Shown: piece by piece, positions 36,201 to 45,944 of the stretch | Numbering within the stretch: the first letter of the stretch is position 1 | Layout of the letters: every line of letters begins with the position of its first letter | Assembly: GCA_039707465.1 (NCBI GenBank) | Contig: CM077646.1 | Location: 78,392,715-78,456,714 of the forward strand | Origin: Rhabdophis nuchalis | Lineage: Eukaryota > Chordata > Lepidosauria > Squamata > Natricidae | Length of the DNA: 64,000 bases | Direction: 5' to 3' | The notes under the pieces: generated by a model | The model's input: only the letters and a program-made list of their open reading frames with translations | Databases searched by the model: none | What the model was told of the DNA's origin: nothing | Program-made: the position numbers and the translations under genes

Positions 36201-36770
36201 GTGGCCCAACCAGGTCTCCGCAATTCCTACCAGGTCCGGCTCCCCCTCTGACACAAGGTCACTAATGAGGGGGGCTTTGTTGACAACGGACCTGGCGTTG
36301 CAAAACATCAGCCGCAGACCCTGGCTCTGTATTCCCTGGCCACCTAGCCTGCGGGGGTTGTGGCACCCAACCGTTTGTAACCAACGGCTACGTGCCTCCA
36401 ACCGGGAGGAAGGAACTTGTCTCCCCTCGGTCCTGCCCCTCCCCACGACCCTCTGGATGGAGAAGCCCTCCACCGGAATGACTTGTGTTTCCCCCCTCTT
36501 AACGGAACCATCCGCCTCCCTCCGTCGTCTGCTGGCTTGGCCCGTTCCCTTCTGGCTAGTCTCAACCTGTCTAAACCCTCCCTCCTCCCTGGTACCCCCT
36601 AAAACAGACAACAGCTTTTTTACTAAAAAACCCCTACACCTGCGCTTTCGCCACTTCTCCTGACTTACTAGTCCCTCATCAAAGTGTGCCCTTGATAACA
36701 CAGCGGGCCATACCTGCGAGAGGGGGGACTCTCGCAGTAACAGTAGGTCTGCTTTAGAGTACATCTAATA
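33298..36770 (-). mobile_element. Near full-length CR1/L3 LINE (Snake1-like)
   Basis: On the minus strand the element runs from about 36770 through the intact ORF2 to a short 3' UTR with the family hallmark (read on + as cccaaggggactcgaggcgg then ggcacagg). It ends in an AAT-rich microsatellite at 33298-33327. The 3' UTR is nearly the same as that of the copy at 61887-62106, which suggests a common subfamily. The first base upstream of the frame is unclear because the flank at 36780-36975 is itself repetitive. Confidence 0.85.
33504..36764 (-). CDS. CR1/L3-type LINE ORF2: AP endonuclease-reverse transcriptase, uninterrupted
   Basis: This is a 1086-residue retrotransposon polyprotein that would nick chromosomal DNA and reverse-transcribe its own RNA at the nick. 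Residues 1-150 are basic and not recognised. The APE-type endonuclease spans about 150-360, with FCNARS (N156), GIAETWL (E183), MGDFNLPS (D289, N291) and SWSDHSLL (D356, H357). The reverse transcriptase spans about 620-890, with NYRPVSNL, SGFRPGHSTE, LLDLSAAFDTIDH (D716), GVPQGSVLSPLLF and LYADDTQLY (D807, D808). The C-terminal region (about 900-1086), with LDYCNSLYMGLP and SVAGPALWNDLPP, is the part found in most truncated copies in this window. No stop or frameshift occurs, so the copy is young and may be competent. I chose the first ATG of the open frame; ORF1 and a full 5' UTR were not found upstream. Confidence 0.93.
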   Translation of the reverse strand: MYSKADLLLLRESPLSQVWPAVLSRAHFDEGLVSQEKWRKRRCRGFLVKKLLSVLGGTREEGGFRQVETSQKGTGQASRRRREADGSVKRGETQVIPVEGFSIQRVVGRGRTEGRQVPSSRLEARSRWLQTVGCHNPRRLGGQGIQSQGLRLMFCNARSVVNKAPLISDLVSEGEPDLVGIAETWLGHEGGHPLVEMCPPGYRAFHQPRALGRGGGVAVIIKEGLEPRETIVPQTSGCESLCVKWGLGRQLGLLVVYLAPRYVAAALPELLEVIATVAVETPRLIVMGDFNLPSLGESSVVAREFMASMTAMDLTQVIQGPTHEGGHTPDLIFVSGQWKSDLGTGDIVITPLSWSDHSLLRLDFPTAAPLRGEAEPESPIWYRPRRLMDPDGFQTALGPFPVSLTRAPMEDLTAAWNSAAVGALDRVAPLRPLLRRRTTLAPWFTEELRVMKRRKRCLERRWRASRSESDRTQVRAHLRTYIVALRVAKRHHCATLIASAENRPAALFRVTRSLLQQREREAPLQGRAEEFVIFLQEKTAQIQSELTPIHGPVGCHGGDLVWEEFDSVTSEDMDRLRGRLRATTCLLDPCPSWLVLASWEVTRGWLQEVVNASLSEGSLPASLKEAMVRPLLKKPSLDPALLNNYRPVSNLPFLAKVVESVVAQQFPRHLEEVDYLDPRQSGFRPGHSTETALVALVDDLWRARDGGCSSILVLLDLSAAFDTIDHGILLHRLGGLGVGGTVLRWFSSYLSGRSQFVRAGEQRSTPRPLTCGVPQGSVLSPLLFNAYMKPLGEIIRGFGVEYHLYADDTQLYISTPNHPNDAVAVMCQCLEAVRIWMGSNGLRLNPTKTEWLWFPAARFNQLSPTLAIGGEHLAPVDGARNLGVLLDTRLSMEDQVTAVARRAFYQVRLVRQLRPLLDRDALRTVTHALVTSRLDYCNSLYMGLPLRCTRRLQLVQNAAARAIMGTSRFAHVTPLLRELHWLPVVFRVRFKVLVTIFKALHGSGPSYLRDRILPHTSSRPIRSHREGLLRVPSTRLCQRATPRGRAFSVAGPALWNDLPPDIRTTTDLRSFRLKLKTHFFRLAGLG

Positions 36771-36779
36771 AAATGGGTC

Positions 36780-36990
36780 AAGCTGTTAATCTAGGGCTAC
36801 AATTGGCTACGATGATGTTAAAAACTGTGAAAACAGATGTTATAAATACATAATAAAGATGTTAAAATGAATAATAGAATAGATGTTAAATAAATATTAA
36901 AAATAGATATTAAATAGATGTTAAATAGTATTTAAATAGCTGTTAAATACATTAAATACAATAAATACACTAAAATTCATTGTTCACAGT
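36780..36990. repeat. AT-rich imperfect tandem repeat next to the intact L3
   Basis: tagatgttaaata-like units of 12-18 bp recur with variation (36825-36970) just upstream of the L3 5' side. It may be part of the element's 5' flank or an independent satellite. Confidence 0.6.
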
Positions 36991-37256
36991 ATGCAAGGGA
37001 GAAATATATAGATAGATAGATTCATCCTGGTTTATATAGCTGATGCTAATTAGCAAGATCAGCTAATAGTGCACTTGCCTGTTCCTGATTATGTGTACAA
37101 TAATACTATTAAGTCAAGGAGCTTTAGAATTTCTAAATAAACCAGTAATTTCTTACAAATAATAGTATAGTCTGACTAATGAAATGTGTGGCTTTCCTCA
37201 TCTGAGTTTGCATCATTAAAATTTAACAGCAAAATGGCTGAATGTCAGGAATGTAC

Positions 37257-37637
37257 AGGTAGCCCTCTAGTTACAGCAGTTCATTTAGTGACCTTTCAAA
37301 GTTACAACAGCACTGGAAAAAAGTGACTTATGACCATTTTTCACACAACCGTTTCAGTATCCCCATGGTCAGGTGATCAAAATTCAGACACTTAGCAACT
37401 GATTCATATTTATGACGGTTGGTCATGTGATCACCTTTTGCGACCTTCGGATAAGCAAAGTCAATACAGGAGCCAGGTCACTTAACAACCATGTTGCTAA
37501 CCTAACACCTTCAGTGATTCACTTAACAACTGTGACAGGAAAAGTCATAAAATGTAGCAAAACCCATTTAACAAATGTCTCATTTAGCAACAGAAATGTT
37601 GGGCTCAACTGTGTCCGTAAGTCGAGGACTACCTGTA
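37257..37637 (+). mobile_element. MITE (same family)
   Basis: Starts caggtagccctctagttaca and ends gtccgtaagtcgaggactac(ctgta). Full length. Confidence 0.88.
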
Positions 37638-38361
37638 ATGTTTGTGTTGTTCTATGCTAAATGGAGACTCAGTTGAATGTAGGAATGCATAGAGTTCTTC
37701 ATTTGTTTGTCCAGGAAGTGATACTAATCATCAAAGTATACTTAATTTCTACTCCAGAGTTACAGTTAATTTTCTTCAAAAGCAGTTTGATCATGCCTCC
37801 TTTTTAAGAGGCTCTTTAAAAGAAAATTTAAACTTAATGGACATATATTTTGTATTTGACATAATAAGCTAGTAGGAACTGATTGAGCATTATTGCATTT
37901 CCTTTACCACTGGAACAGCCCTGAGGGACATAAAACAAAAGACAAGCCCTCTTTACTGTTCTCGCCAGAAGACAATAGGCTTTAAGTAATGTATTCTGAT
38001 CTACATTTGGAGTTTTCTGCACTTGTGTTATATTTGTTTTTTCTAATTACTTTGTTATTCTCATTTTAGAGACAGAACAAAAGACCGTTTAGAGTTCTTG
38101 AAAAAGATAAACACAATTTAATGAACATTGCTGTTGAATTCTGAATAGAATAAGGATGAAAGAAAAATATCTATGTAGATAATTATTTTTTCTTCAAATA
38201 GTAATGATCTTATAATCTGTAGAGGCTCTGGAGAATGCTTTGGGATAGATAGTTTCCTTATATGTACATGCAATTTGTTTTTTTAATATCTTTTCTCCCT
38301 CCAGGCTCTTTCCTATCATTCTTATTTCTGCCAAAGACAGGAAACACAAACAATAATCGAT

Positions 38362-38436
38362 TACCATATTTTTCGGACTATAAGAGGCACTGGAGTATAA
38401 GACGCACCCAGGTTTTGAAGAAGCAATTTTTTTAAA
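38362..38436. mobile_element. End of a 'cggactataag' DNA element
   Basis: taccatatttttcggactat then aagacgcacccaggttttga is related to the ends at 7743 and 8951. The other end was not found past the array. Confidence 0.5.
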
Positions 38437-38867
38437 AAAAGTAGGTAGGTAGATAGAGGGATAGAGAGGGATAGAAAGAGAGAGAAATACAGTAGGGAGA
38501 GAAAGAGAGAGAAATACAGTAGGTAGGTAGGGAGAGAGAGAGAGAAATACAGTAAGTAGGTAGGTAGGGAGACAGAGTGTGTAGTTAGGTAGGTAGAAAA
38601 AGGGATAGGGAGAGGGAGAGAGACAGAAATACAGTAGGTAGGTAAGTAGGGAGAGATAGTGTGTGTAGATAGATAAGTAGGTAGAGGGATAGAGAGAGAG
38701 AAATAGAGAGAGAGAAATACAGGAGATAGGTAGGGGGAGAGAGAGAGTAGGTAGATAGAGGGGAGAGAGAGAGAAATACAGTAGGTAGGTAGGGAGAGAG
38801 AGTGTGTAGGTAGGTAGGTAGAGGGATAGAGAGAAAAATAGAGAGAGAAATAGAGAGAGAGAGAGAC
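38437..38867 (-). repeat. Compound GTAG/GATA minisatellite
   Basis: Units with gtaggtaggtag, gatagagggatagagag and gagaaatacagtaggtagg repeat about eight times. This is the complement of the array at 23100-23406. Confidence 0.9.
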
Positions 38868-38999
38868 AATACAATACAATACAATAGCAGAGTTGGAAGG
38901 GACCTTGTAGGTCTTCTAGTCCAACCCCCTGCGTGGGCAGGAACCTTATACCATTTCAGACAAAGGCTATCTAACATCTTTTTAAAGACTTCCAGGGTG
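38868..38999 (-). mobile_element. Short CR1 3' end
   Basis: Same family as 23407-23790: caatacaatacaatacaata, then gcagagttggaagggacctt, truncated at cttccagggtgtt. It sits between a GGTA/GATA-type array and a (GA)n run. Confidence 0.85.
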
Positions 39000-39000
39000 T

Positions 39001-39072
<72 letters not shown>

Positions 39073-39122
39073 CAGTAGATAGGGAGAGAGAGAGAGGGAG
39101 AGGGAGAGAGAGAGAGAGAGTA
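39000..39122 (+). repeat. (GA)n microsatellite
   Basis: About 35 GA units (39002-39071), then GA-rich sequence up to the hAT at 39123. Confidence 0.95.
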
Positions 39123-39916
39123 TAAGGTGACCAGATTTTCAAACTCACAAAGCAGGACACCATCGATGGGGGCGCGCACAGTGGCCTTTCCCAGCTCCGC
39201 AGCCTCGCCACCCACTTCCCTCGCTGGCTGGGGGGCGCGCAAGCCAGCCCCCTCCCTCCACACCCCCCAAGCAGGGCACCTGCAGGTAGGCATCTGGTGG
39301 GGCGGTGGAGCAGGGCCGGACGGGCGGCAGGCGCTCTTCACACGCTCAGAGGCACGGGGCGGGGGCAGGAAGCGGTGGGCTGGCGGACAGATGGAAGGGG
39401 AGGGCCAGTGAGGGAGGAGCCAGGCAGGCAGCAGGTGGCGGAAGAGGAGGACAGCCTGCCGAAGCCCGCGCAGCCCTGAACTTCTTTGCACTGCGCCGCG
39501 CCGCGATGCGCTGTGAGCAGCCGGATGGAAGCCCCACCGCCGCCCATCCGTTCCACCGTGGGTGCCTGGGACGAGCCGGGCGAGGAGGCGGCGGCGGTGG
39601 GGCTTCCCTCCAGCTGCTCTCAGCGCATTGCGGTGCGGCACAAAGAAGTTCAGGGCTGTGTGGCTCCGGCAGGCTGTCCTCCTCTTCTGCCGCCTGCTGC
39701 CTGCCTGGGTCTGGCTCCTCCCTTGCTGGCCCTCCCCTTCCGCCTGCCTGCCAGCCCGCCGCTTCCTGCCCATGCCCCGCACCTCTGAGCGCGTGCAGAG
39801 TGCCCGCCCAGCCCCCGCTGCCAAAAAGCGGGATATTTTTAAGATGCCGTGGGACGCGGGGCAGATGCTCGAAATGCGGGTCTGTCCCGCCAAAAGCGGG
39901 ATGTCTGGTCACCTTA
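39123..39916. mobile_element. GC-rich fold-back hAT, 794 bp
   Basis: Inverted ends taaggtgaccaga / tctggtcacctta match over 13 bases and are flanked by a perfect 8-bp duplication agagagta (39115-39122, 39917-39924). The two internal halves are inverted relatives (about 39330-39540 against 39595-39800), for example cctgaacttctttgc against gcacaaagaagttcagg. Long open frames on both strands are by-products of high GC. It is inserted in a GA-rich microsatellite. Confidence 0.87.
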
Positions 39917-40059
39917 AGAGAGTAGGTAGGTAGGTAGATGTTTCCAGATGTATTTACCCATGTGCTGGAGAAGGAAATCACTGGCTACCTTTGGAACAAA
40001 TCGTTGTTTCTGCAGGCACAGTACTTGACCAACGTAATTCTCATCAATCATTCTAATTA

Positions 40060-40440
40060 AACAGCTTTCTGAAAGGGGGGGAAAAAACCTTTTTGCACTG
40101 TGCAAACCTCTCCTAAACGGCCCGTTTTTTTCCAAATAAAAGGCATGAACAGCCTTGGGGGGGGGGCTTGCAGAGTGCTCCTGGGGGGCGTGGGAGGCCA
40201 AAACAAGGAAAAACAGCCCGGTTTTTTTGGTGAAAACGGGCCATTTTTTAGTCAAAAAATAGCATGCATAGCCTTATGGAGGCTTATTGAGTGCTGCTGG
40301 GGGGGGGGGAGGCAAAGAATGCCCTGATTTTTGCTCATTTCTGCCCTCCCCAGCCCCCAGGAGCTCTCTGGAAGCCTCCATAAGGGTATGCGCGTGGCCA
40401 TTTTGGTGAAGGGGCCAAATGGGGTACACACTCAGTTTTG
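40060..40440. repeat. GC-rich repeat with G-runs
   Basis: Two related halves (cccgttttttt ... cttggggggggggcttgcag; gggccattttttagtcaaaa ... tgctggggggggggaggca) suggest a decayed DNA element. No ends identified. Confidence 0.5.
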
Positions 40441-42784
40441 TTGGTGGAAGATCACTGAATGTCCTGCAAAGTTGTTTTATTCCAAATAACATCAGTTAAG
40501 AGAGTGCTGTGTGTGCCATCCTGAGCTCTTAGAGCTTCATACAACAGAATGAAAATTTTAACAGACTTAAAACTTTAATGCATACTGACAGTCTTTCTAA
40601 AGACGGTCTAAATCTAAAAATATATTTAGAAATTAATAATTAGAGGTATCAATTAAAATAGTCTCTATTTTATATAGATGCATGCCATTTTGTTGATGAC
40701 CATTCCATAACTGTTTCATCTTGCCAGGGAAAGAGATGGAAGATCCTTACCCTGCTTCTTTTATGAATGATAAGTCTGTAACCTCAGCATATATAATGCC
40801 ACATTTAGGATCTGAAACAAAACTCAAAGTAATTTTGGATCTGCATTATGGGGGAAATAAAATAAAATTTGTATCTGGATGTTCAGTTGTTTGGTGTGAT
40901 TCTGGAGAATACAGATATTCTGACTTTGTCAAGTCAGCACATCTACTGTGGGGTTTTTTCTTATGACCAGATCAAAATGTTGACTATTAACTAATGAACT
41001 TAAAACACTTAAACCTACATCGGATTACCTAGCCCAATATCAGTTGATAATCATTGGCTCTAACTAAAGCCTCTTCTCTCTTGACAAGTTGGCTTCTCCT
41101 AAAGACCATGTGAGATTGTCTGTTTTCCTCAAGAGATTTTAAATTCTGACTGCAGGTGATTTTACAAAATATTCTGGGTTGCTGCAGGTAACACCACAGC
41201 AAGTATTCTATTACTTTTTACATTAGTTGATCCTGAACCCTTGCCTGTTTGTTTCTTCACACATCTTTGTAACACTCACATATTGAACATTTATAGTATT
41301 TTGCATGGCTTCTTTTGCAGACTTTTGATAAGTCGTAACCTAAATCAAGGGTCACCAACCTTTCGGACCTCAGGGACCTCTAAATTCATAATTTTAAATC
41401 CCATGGGCCATTAATATGAATTTTTTAGAAAGATAAATAGTATTTAGTTCACTATAAAAATGCAAATAATTTTTCTGCGGACCACTAACATTTTCTCATG
41501 GACCATCAGGGACCACTGGTTGGTGACCACTGACCTAAATGATATTTGCCATTGCAAATATGTGTGGGAGTGACATGGTTTGAATATTTTATTTGTCTAC
41601 ATGTGTAGGGAAAAGAGATGGCTTGCAACGTAGCCTATATTCATAAGATAAACCTCTGAGTAGTTTAACTTCTGAGAAGCACTTAGAAGAAGAGAACAAG
41701 AAAATGCAATGTTACTATTTGTTCATGTAATGATATTGGAGCCAGTTGGTCATTTACCCTCCGTTATCTGCAGATATAAACTTTTAGTAAGCTGCTTCTC
41801 TTTTAATAGTCCGCTAAGAGTGACCACCATCAAGAAGCATAATTATATCTTTTTGTATTTTACTACCTCTGAATATACTGTTCTGATTCCTTCCATACTT
41901 AATCAAAGGTATACATTCTAGAATAATATTAGATCTGAAGTATAAAGGAAAGTGTGGCCTTGTAGATATTGCATTCAGGTGAACAACTGTAGCATTATTT
42001 ATCATTGCAGGTGCTACATGGGGCTGCTGGCATTTGCAGTTCTGCAACCTTGTGCAAGACTCTTCAAAGTAATTTTTTTTGTTTGCTTTTAGTGGCTTAC
42101 CAAGCCTCATCAAGTTCTTAACAAAGCCTAGATTTCCATGAAGCATCACTTGAAAAATCCTAACCTAGAGTGTCACGGGTTCCTATTTTTGGTTTATGCC
42201 ATATTAGCTTTTGAAATTTATTAAAATACAATAAACTAATGTATCTTTCTTCTTGGAAATTGTTCCAAGGATCTGGAGCATCCTCCCTTTCTGGGGTTTC
42301 ATGAGAAGCCATGATTAGGGGAGGGGGCAGATCATTAAAAAAAAAAAAACTTCACATGCTGCAAAATGCTACCTCATACAGTCATGGGAATTTTTTTTAC
42401 TGATTGTGCTAATGAACATTGAACTGGCTTTTTTTCTGAGTTCTCTGAGCACGGAAAATTATTTCATAGTTTCTTCCTTGAAGAAACTTGATCTGGAGTG
42501 CCTAGATAATTCTGTGGGAGAGCATGCTAAAAGATTGATCAGTCATAACCCCTGTACAGATAACCATCTTGAACATTCCCAAAGCTGTAATCCATACCAT
42601 AATGTACACCAAGTAAAAATAAAATAAACCTGCAGGGAAAGAAAAACTCCATATGATTGAAATTTGTTAAGCCAGGTTTCAGGAAATAACCTACTTGTGT
42701 GGTAGACAATAAGATCTTGGCCTTGAGTAAAACAAAATAAAATCTCTATTAGATTTTCCCCAAGGGTTGCTTTGATTTAATATA
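40441..42784. other. Mostly unique intron sequence
   Basis: Contains the hAT MITE 41346-41532 and otherwise nothing recognised. An 81-codon frame at 40721-40966 has no recognisable domain. Confidence 0.55.
41346..41532. mobile_element. hAT MITE, 187 bp
   Basis: Ends caagggtcaccaacct and ggttggtgaccactg are flanked by a perfect 8-bp duplication acctaaat (41338-41345, 41533-41540). The core is AT-rich. Confidence 0.83.
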
Positions 42785-43542
42785 CTGTGTTTCTCTGAAA
42801 ATAAGACCTATTCCTATTTTCTTTTTGCCCCCGAAATAAGAACTGGGGCTTATTTTTTGGAGTGTCTTAATTTTTTTTAGTGCCACCACTGCAAGGTGAG
42901 GGAGTTAGCTGCCTGATTTACACACTGGCTTACCTCAGGGCCCATATGGCTCAATGCCCCAACAACTGCCTGGTGCTGGCAGCACCAGCAGCCATGTATA
43001 GCAGGAGCCCATGTAGCTGCTTGCTCACTTCTTCTGGCACCAGAGCAGGAGGCCAAGTGACACAGCCAGGAAAAACACTCTGTTCCCAAATACTTTTCGC
43101 CTGGACGGAGAAATGAGGGAGACTCAAAGCTTTATCTGCTTGCAAATGGGATGCTTTGAATGGGGCATCCCATTTGCAAGCATATGAAGCTTCGTCTCCC
43201 TCTAGGTGAAAAGTGCATGGTAGAGCCAGATGGAGGCAGAGGCACATGGGGGGGGGGGTGGAGGCAGGCGATCCCAACATGCTGCCTACTCTATTCCATT
43301 GTCTCTCGGCTTGCCCATGGCCACGCCAGACAGGCACCTATGTGGGGTGTCATGTTCGCCTTCCTCCCCTCCTGCCTCTGCTTCCATGCTCGGACTTACA
43401 GGTATCTGTGCTGTGCCAAGGGGCTAGTGGGCCACACTCATCCTCCGTGATTATTTTTGGGGTAGGGCTTATGTTAAGCCCACCCCAAAAATCAGACTAG
43501 GGCTTGTTTTGGGAGTCGGTTTTACTTTCAGGGAAACATGAG
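42785..43542. mobile_element. TA-flanked DNA element (gaaaataagacct family)
   Basis: Ends ctgtgtttctctgaaaataa and, reversed, ctcatgtttccctgaaagta, flanked by TA. Subterminal blocks (cttattttttggagtgtctt; ggtagggcttatgttaagcc) are typical of this vertebrate family. The middle is GC-richer unique-looking sequence with a G10 run. No transposase is visible. Confidence 0.65.
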
Positions 43543-43627
43543 TAGTTTTATCTGCTTTTGCAAAAGATGACAAGTAAGGATGCACAGTAGTTACATACTT
43601 CTTGAAAATAAAAATTAAGATTTACAA

Positions 43628-44292
43628 TTAGAGTTTAGAGTTTATTGGTTTTTTTATACCGAACTACTCCTGAAGGACTCAGGGCATTGTACAGCCAAAA
43701 TAAAAACAAATATATAAAAGTTAAAAGAGAGCTTTTAAAAGACATAATTAAAATATTGGCCAAAACGTGGAAAAAAACCCAAACTAACTCTGATTAAAAT
43801 AATAAAATTTAAATTTAAAAATGTAAAAATCATGCTTTATGCAAGCACGGCTTGCTGAAAGAGAAAGGTTTTGAGACCGCGGCGGAAGGTGCGTAAGTCA
43901 GGGATAGTTCTTAATTCCGGGGGCAATTTGTTCCATAGGGCAGGTGCTCCCATGGAGAAGACTCTCCCCCTGGGTGTTGCCAGTCGACATTGTCTAGCCG
44001 ACGGCACCATGAGGAGACCCTCTATGGAAGCGTACAGGCCAGTGGGAGGCTCTCGGTGGCAGAAGGTGATCTCGTAGGTACCCAGGTCCTAAGCCATGGA
44101 GCGCTTTAAAGATGCTAACCAACACCTTGAATCGCACCCAGAAAACTACCGGAAGCCAGTGCAGCTCGCGCAGGAGGGGTGTTACATGGGAGCGTCACGT
44201 CGCCCCCATAATTACCCGTGCGGCTGCATTCTGGACCAGTTGAAGCCTCCGGGTGCTCTTCAAGGGGAGCCCCATGTAGAGAGCATTGTTTA
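43628..44292 (-). mobile_element. Diverged 5'-truncated CR1/L3 copy
   Basis: The complement of the 3' UTR (gaaggactcagggcattgta) is followed by ORF2 C-terminal sequence ending at aggggagccccatgtagaga, equivalent to the SLYMGLPL codons of the intact copy. Several frameshifts and CpG losses make it older than the copy at 33.3-36.8 kb. Confidence 0.87.
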
Positions 44293-44392
44293 TACATCAA
44301 GTATTAATTTTAATTGTTTTTTGGGGCTGTTCTGAGTTCCGGTATATAAAATTGGCAGCAATATAAATATTACAAAATAATAACTTCCTATA

Positions 44393-44412
44393 CTAACCCT
44401 AACCCTAACCCT
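44393..44412 (+). repeat. Short interstitial telomere-like run
   Basis: Three and a third units of CTAACC, read as ctaaccctaaccctaaccct. It is too short to say more from sequence alone. Confidence 0.8.
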
Positions 44413-44768
44413 TCCGAAAAATGGCCCCAACGGCCCAACCGGAAGTTCAGGATCATTTCCGAACTTCTGGTTGTGTCATTGGGGCTGTTTTTCACCCTCC
44501 CCAGGCTCTGGAGGCTTTCCTGAATCGTTGGGAGGGTGAAAAATGGGCCCAAGGGGCCCGTTTCTGGCTTCCGACTTCTGGAGGGTCTCTGAGGGAGGCT
44601 GTTTTTGCCCTCCCCAGGCTTCAGGAAAGCATCTGGAACCTGGGGAGCAGTGGCACACAGATACGCGGGGGATGTGCGCGCATGTAAGTGGGGAGATTGG
44701 ACATGCGTGCGCAAAAGCGCACATGTGTGCAATTTTGGCACACTAAGAAAAAGGTTTCCCATCATTGA
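44393..44768. mobile_element. hAT-like GC-rich copy, left end unclear
   Basis: Ends ggcacactaagaaaaaggtt then tcccatcattg, matching the family end, with internal ttcaccctccccaggctctg like its relatives. The left terminal repeat is missing. A short telomere-like run sits at the left edge. Confidence 0.55.
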
Positions 44769-45309
44769 TATAGATAAAGCCTTTATTTATATTGCAGCTA
44801 CTAAACCTGAACCATTTGGAAGTTTCTGCTGTGAAGCACCGCAATGTCTGGTTTCACCTTCACAAATCATGTGGTGGTTGATGTAACGCATTATGCATGA
44901 AAGCCCTGCCCTGTGTTGGCAGATATGTTTGGAGGGCAGGACACTTCACATGCTCTCTCTTGGTCTGTGATGACAAATCAAGCCTCTAGCTTCAGAGGTG
45001 CTCAGAGCACTGCTTGACTTTGGTTCATGACTATTGTTTAGTCATTAAGTAATCATTGTTCCCATAGGGCAAAAGGAAACAAGAAAATATTGGAAGTATT
45101 TATAGCAAGAATTTTAGAAAGCTTTCATATTATATTATGATCAGCTGACATAATAACAATCAAACTTTTCCTCTTTTTTCAGCTTTATTACCAAACAAAG
45201 GAAACTACTTAGTTAATTGCTACTTATCATTTTTCAGAGACACAATAAAACCCAGGCTATTGCCAAATGTTGAGGTTTAATTTACTATATATCCTGCTGA
45301 TATTATCTA

Positions 45310-45482
45310 TTATAAGTAATTCAAGGCGGTGAACATAACTAATATTCCTTTCTCCACAACAAGAACCCTGTGAGAAGCATTGGGCTGAGAGAGAATGACC
45401 GACCTAAAGTCACCCAGCTTGATTTCATATCTGAGGCTGGACTAGAATTCACAGTCTCCTGGTTTCTAGGCCCACATTAGAC
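45310..45482 (-). mobile_element. tRNA-derived SINE (same type as 5411-5632), reverse
   Basis: The complement order is visible: caaggcggtgaacataacta, aagaaccctgtgagaagcat, gggctgagagagaatgaccg, cacagtctcctggtttctag. Confidence 0.8.
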
Positions 45483-45944
45483 CGAAATGCCCCTTTAAAT
45501 ATAAAAATAATGATGTAAAAATAATGCAGAGGGGAAATGCAGCAAAATAATTTTTAAATAAATTTCAATTTCCATTTGAAGCCGAAGCCAAATGATTCCC
45601 TAACTCTGGCATGGGTGTGAGAGGCAGAGGGCAGGGAGGGGGGAGTTATCATAGGCTTATATTGATTTCATATTTCTGTTTTACACATTTTAGGAAAGAC
45701 TAGTATCTTAGTGCTCAAGGCGATGCAGGTCAATGAGAAGATAAGTGTTTTGTATATTGAAGTAGAATCTTGTTATGTTCTGTAATATACCATTCACAAA
45801 TTTAAAGTCTCATGGTATAATCCAGCATATTATTTATTTATTTAAAATATTTATGTAGCCCACCTATCTTCTGACCAACTCTGGGCAGCTCCCTATCAAA
45901 TACTAAAAAAAACCCATACAAAATCATGTTAAAACTATGATTGA

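Noticed and set aside
34080..36663. Many plus-strand frames opposite the L3 ORF2
   Set aside because: They are antisense shadows of the intact retrotransposon frame, allowed by its GC-rich codons.
37008..37021. GATA repeats as a sex-chromosome (Bkm-type) marker
   Set aside because: Only about three to four units here, far too few to infer chromosome identity.
38194..39893. Several long open frames (up to about 297 codons) rich in Ser/Leu/Tyr/Pro or Ala/Arg/Pro
   Set aside because: They read through tetranucleotide and GA microsatellites and the GC-rich fold-back hAT. Frames are open on both strands and show no domain.
39123..39916. CpG-rich block as a possible promoter or CpG island of BICD2
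   Set aside because: It has transposon ends and an 8-bp target duplication, and no BICD2 exon 1 coding sequence follows it.
40721..40966. 81-codon open frame as a host exon
   Set aside because: No domain, no convincing splice context at both ends, and no relation to BICD2.
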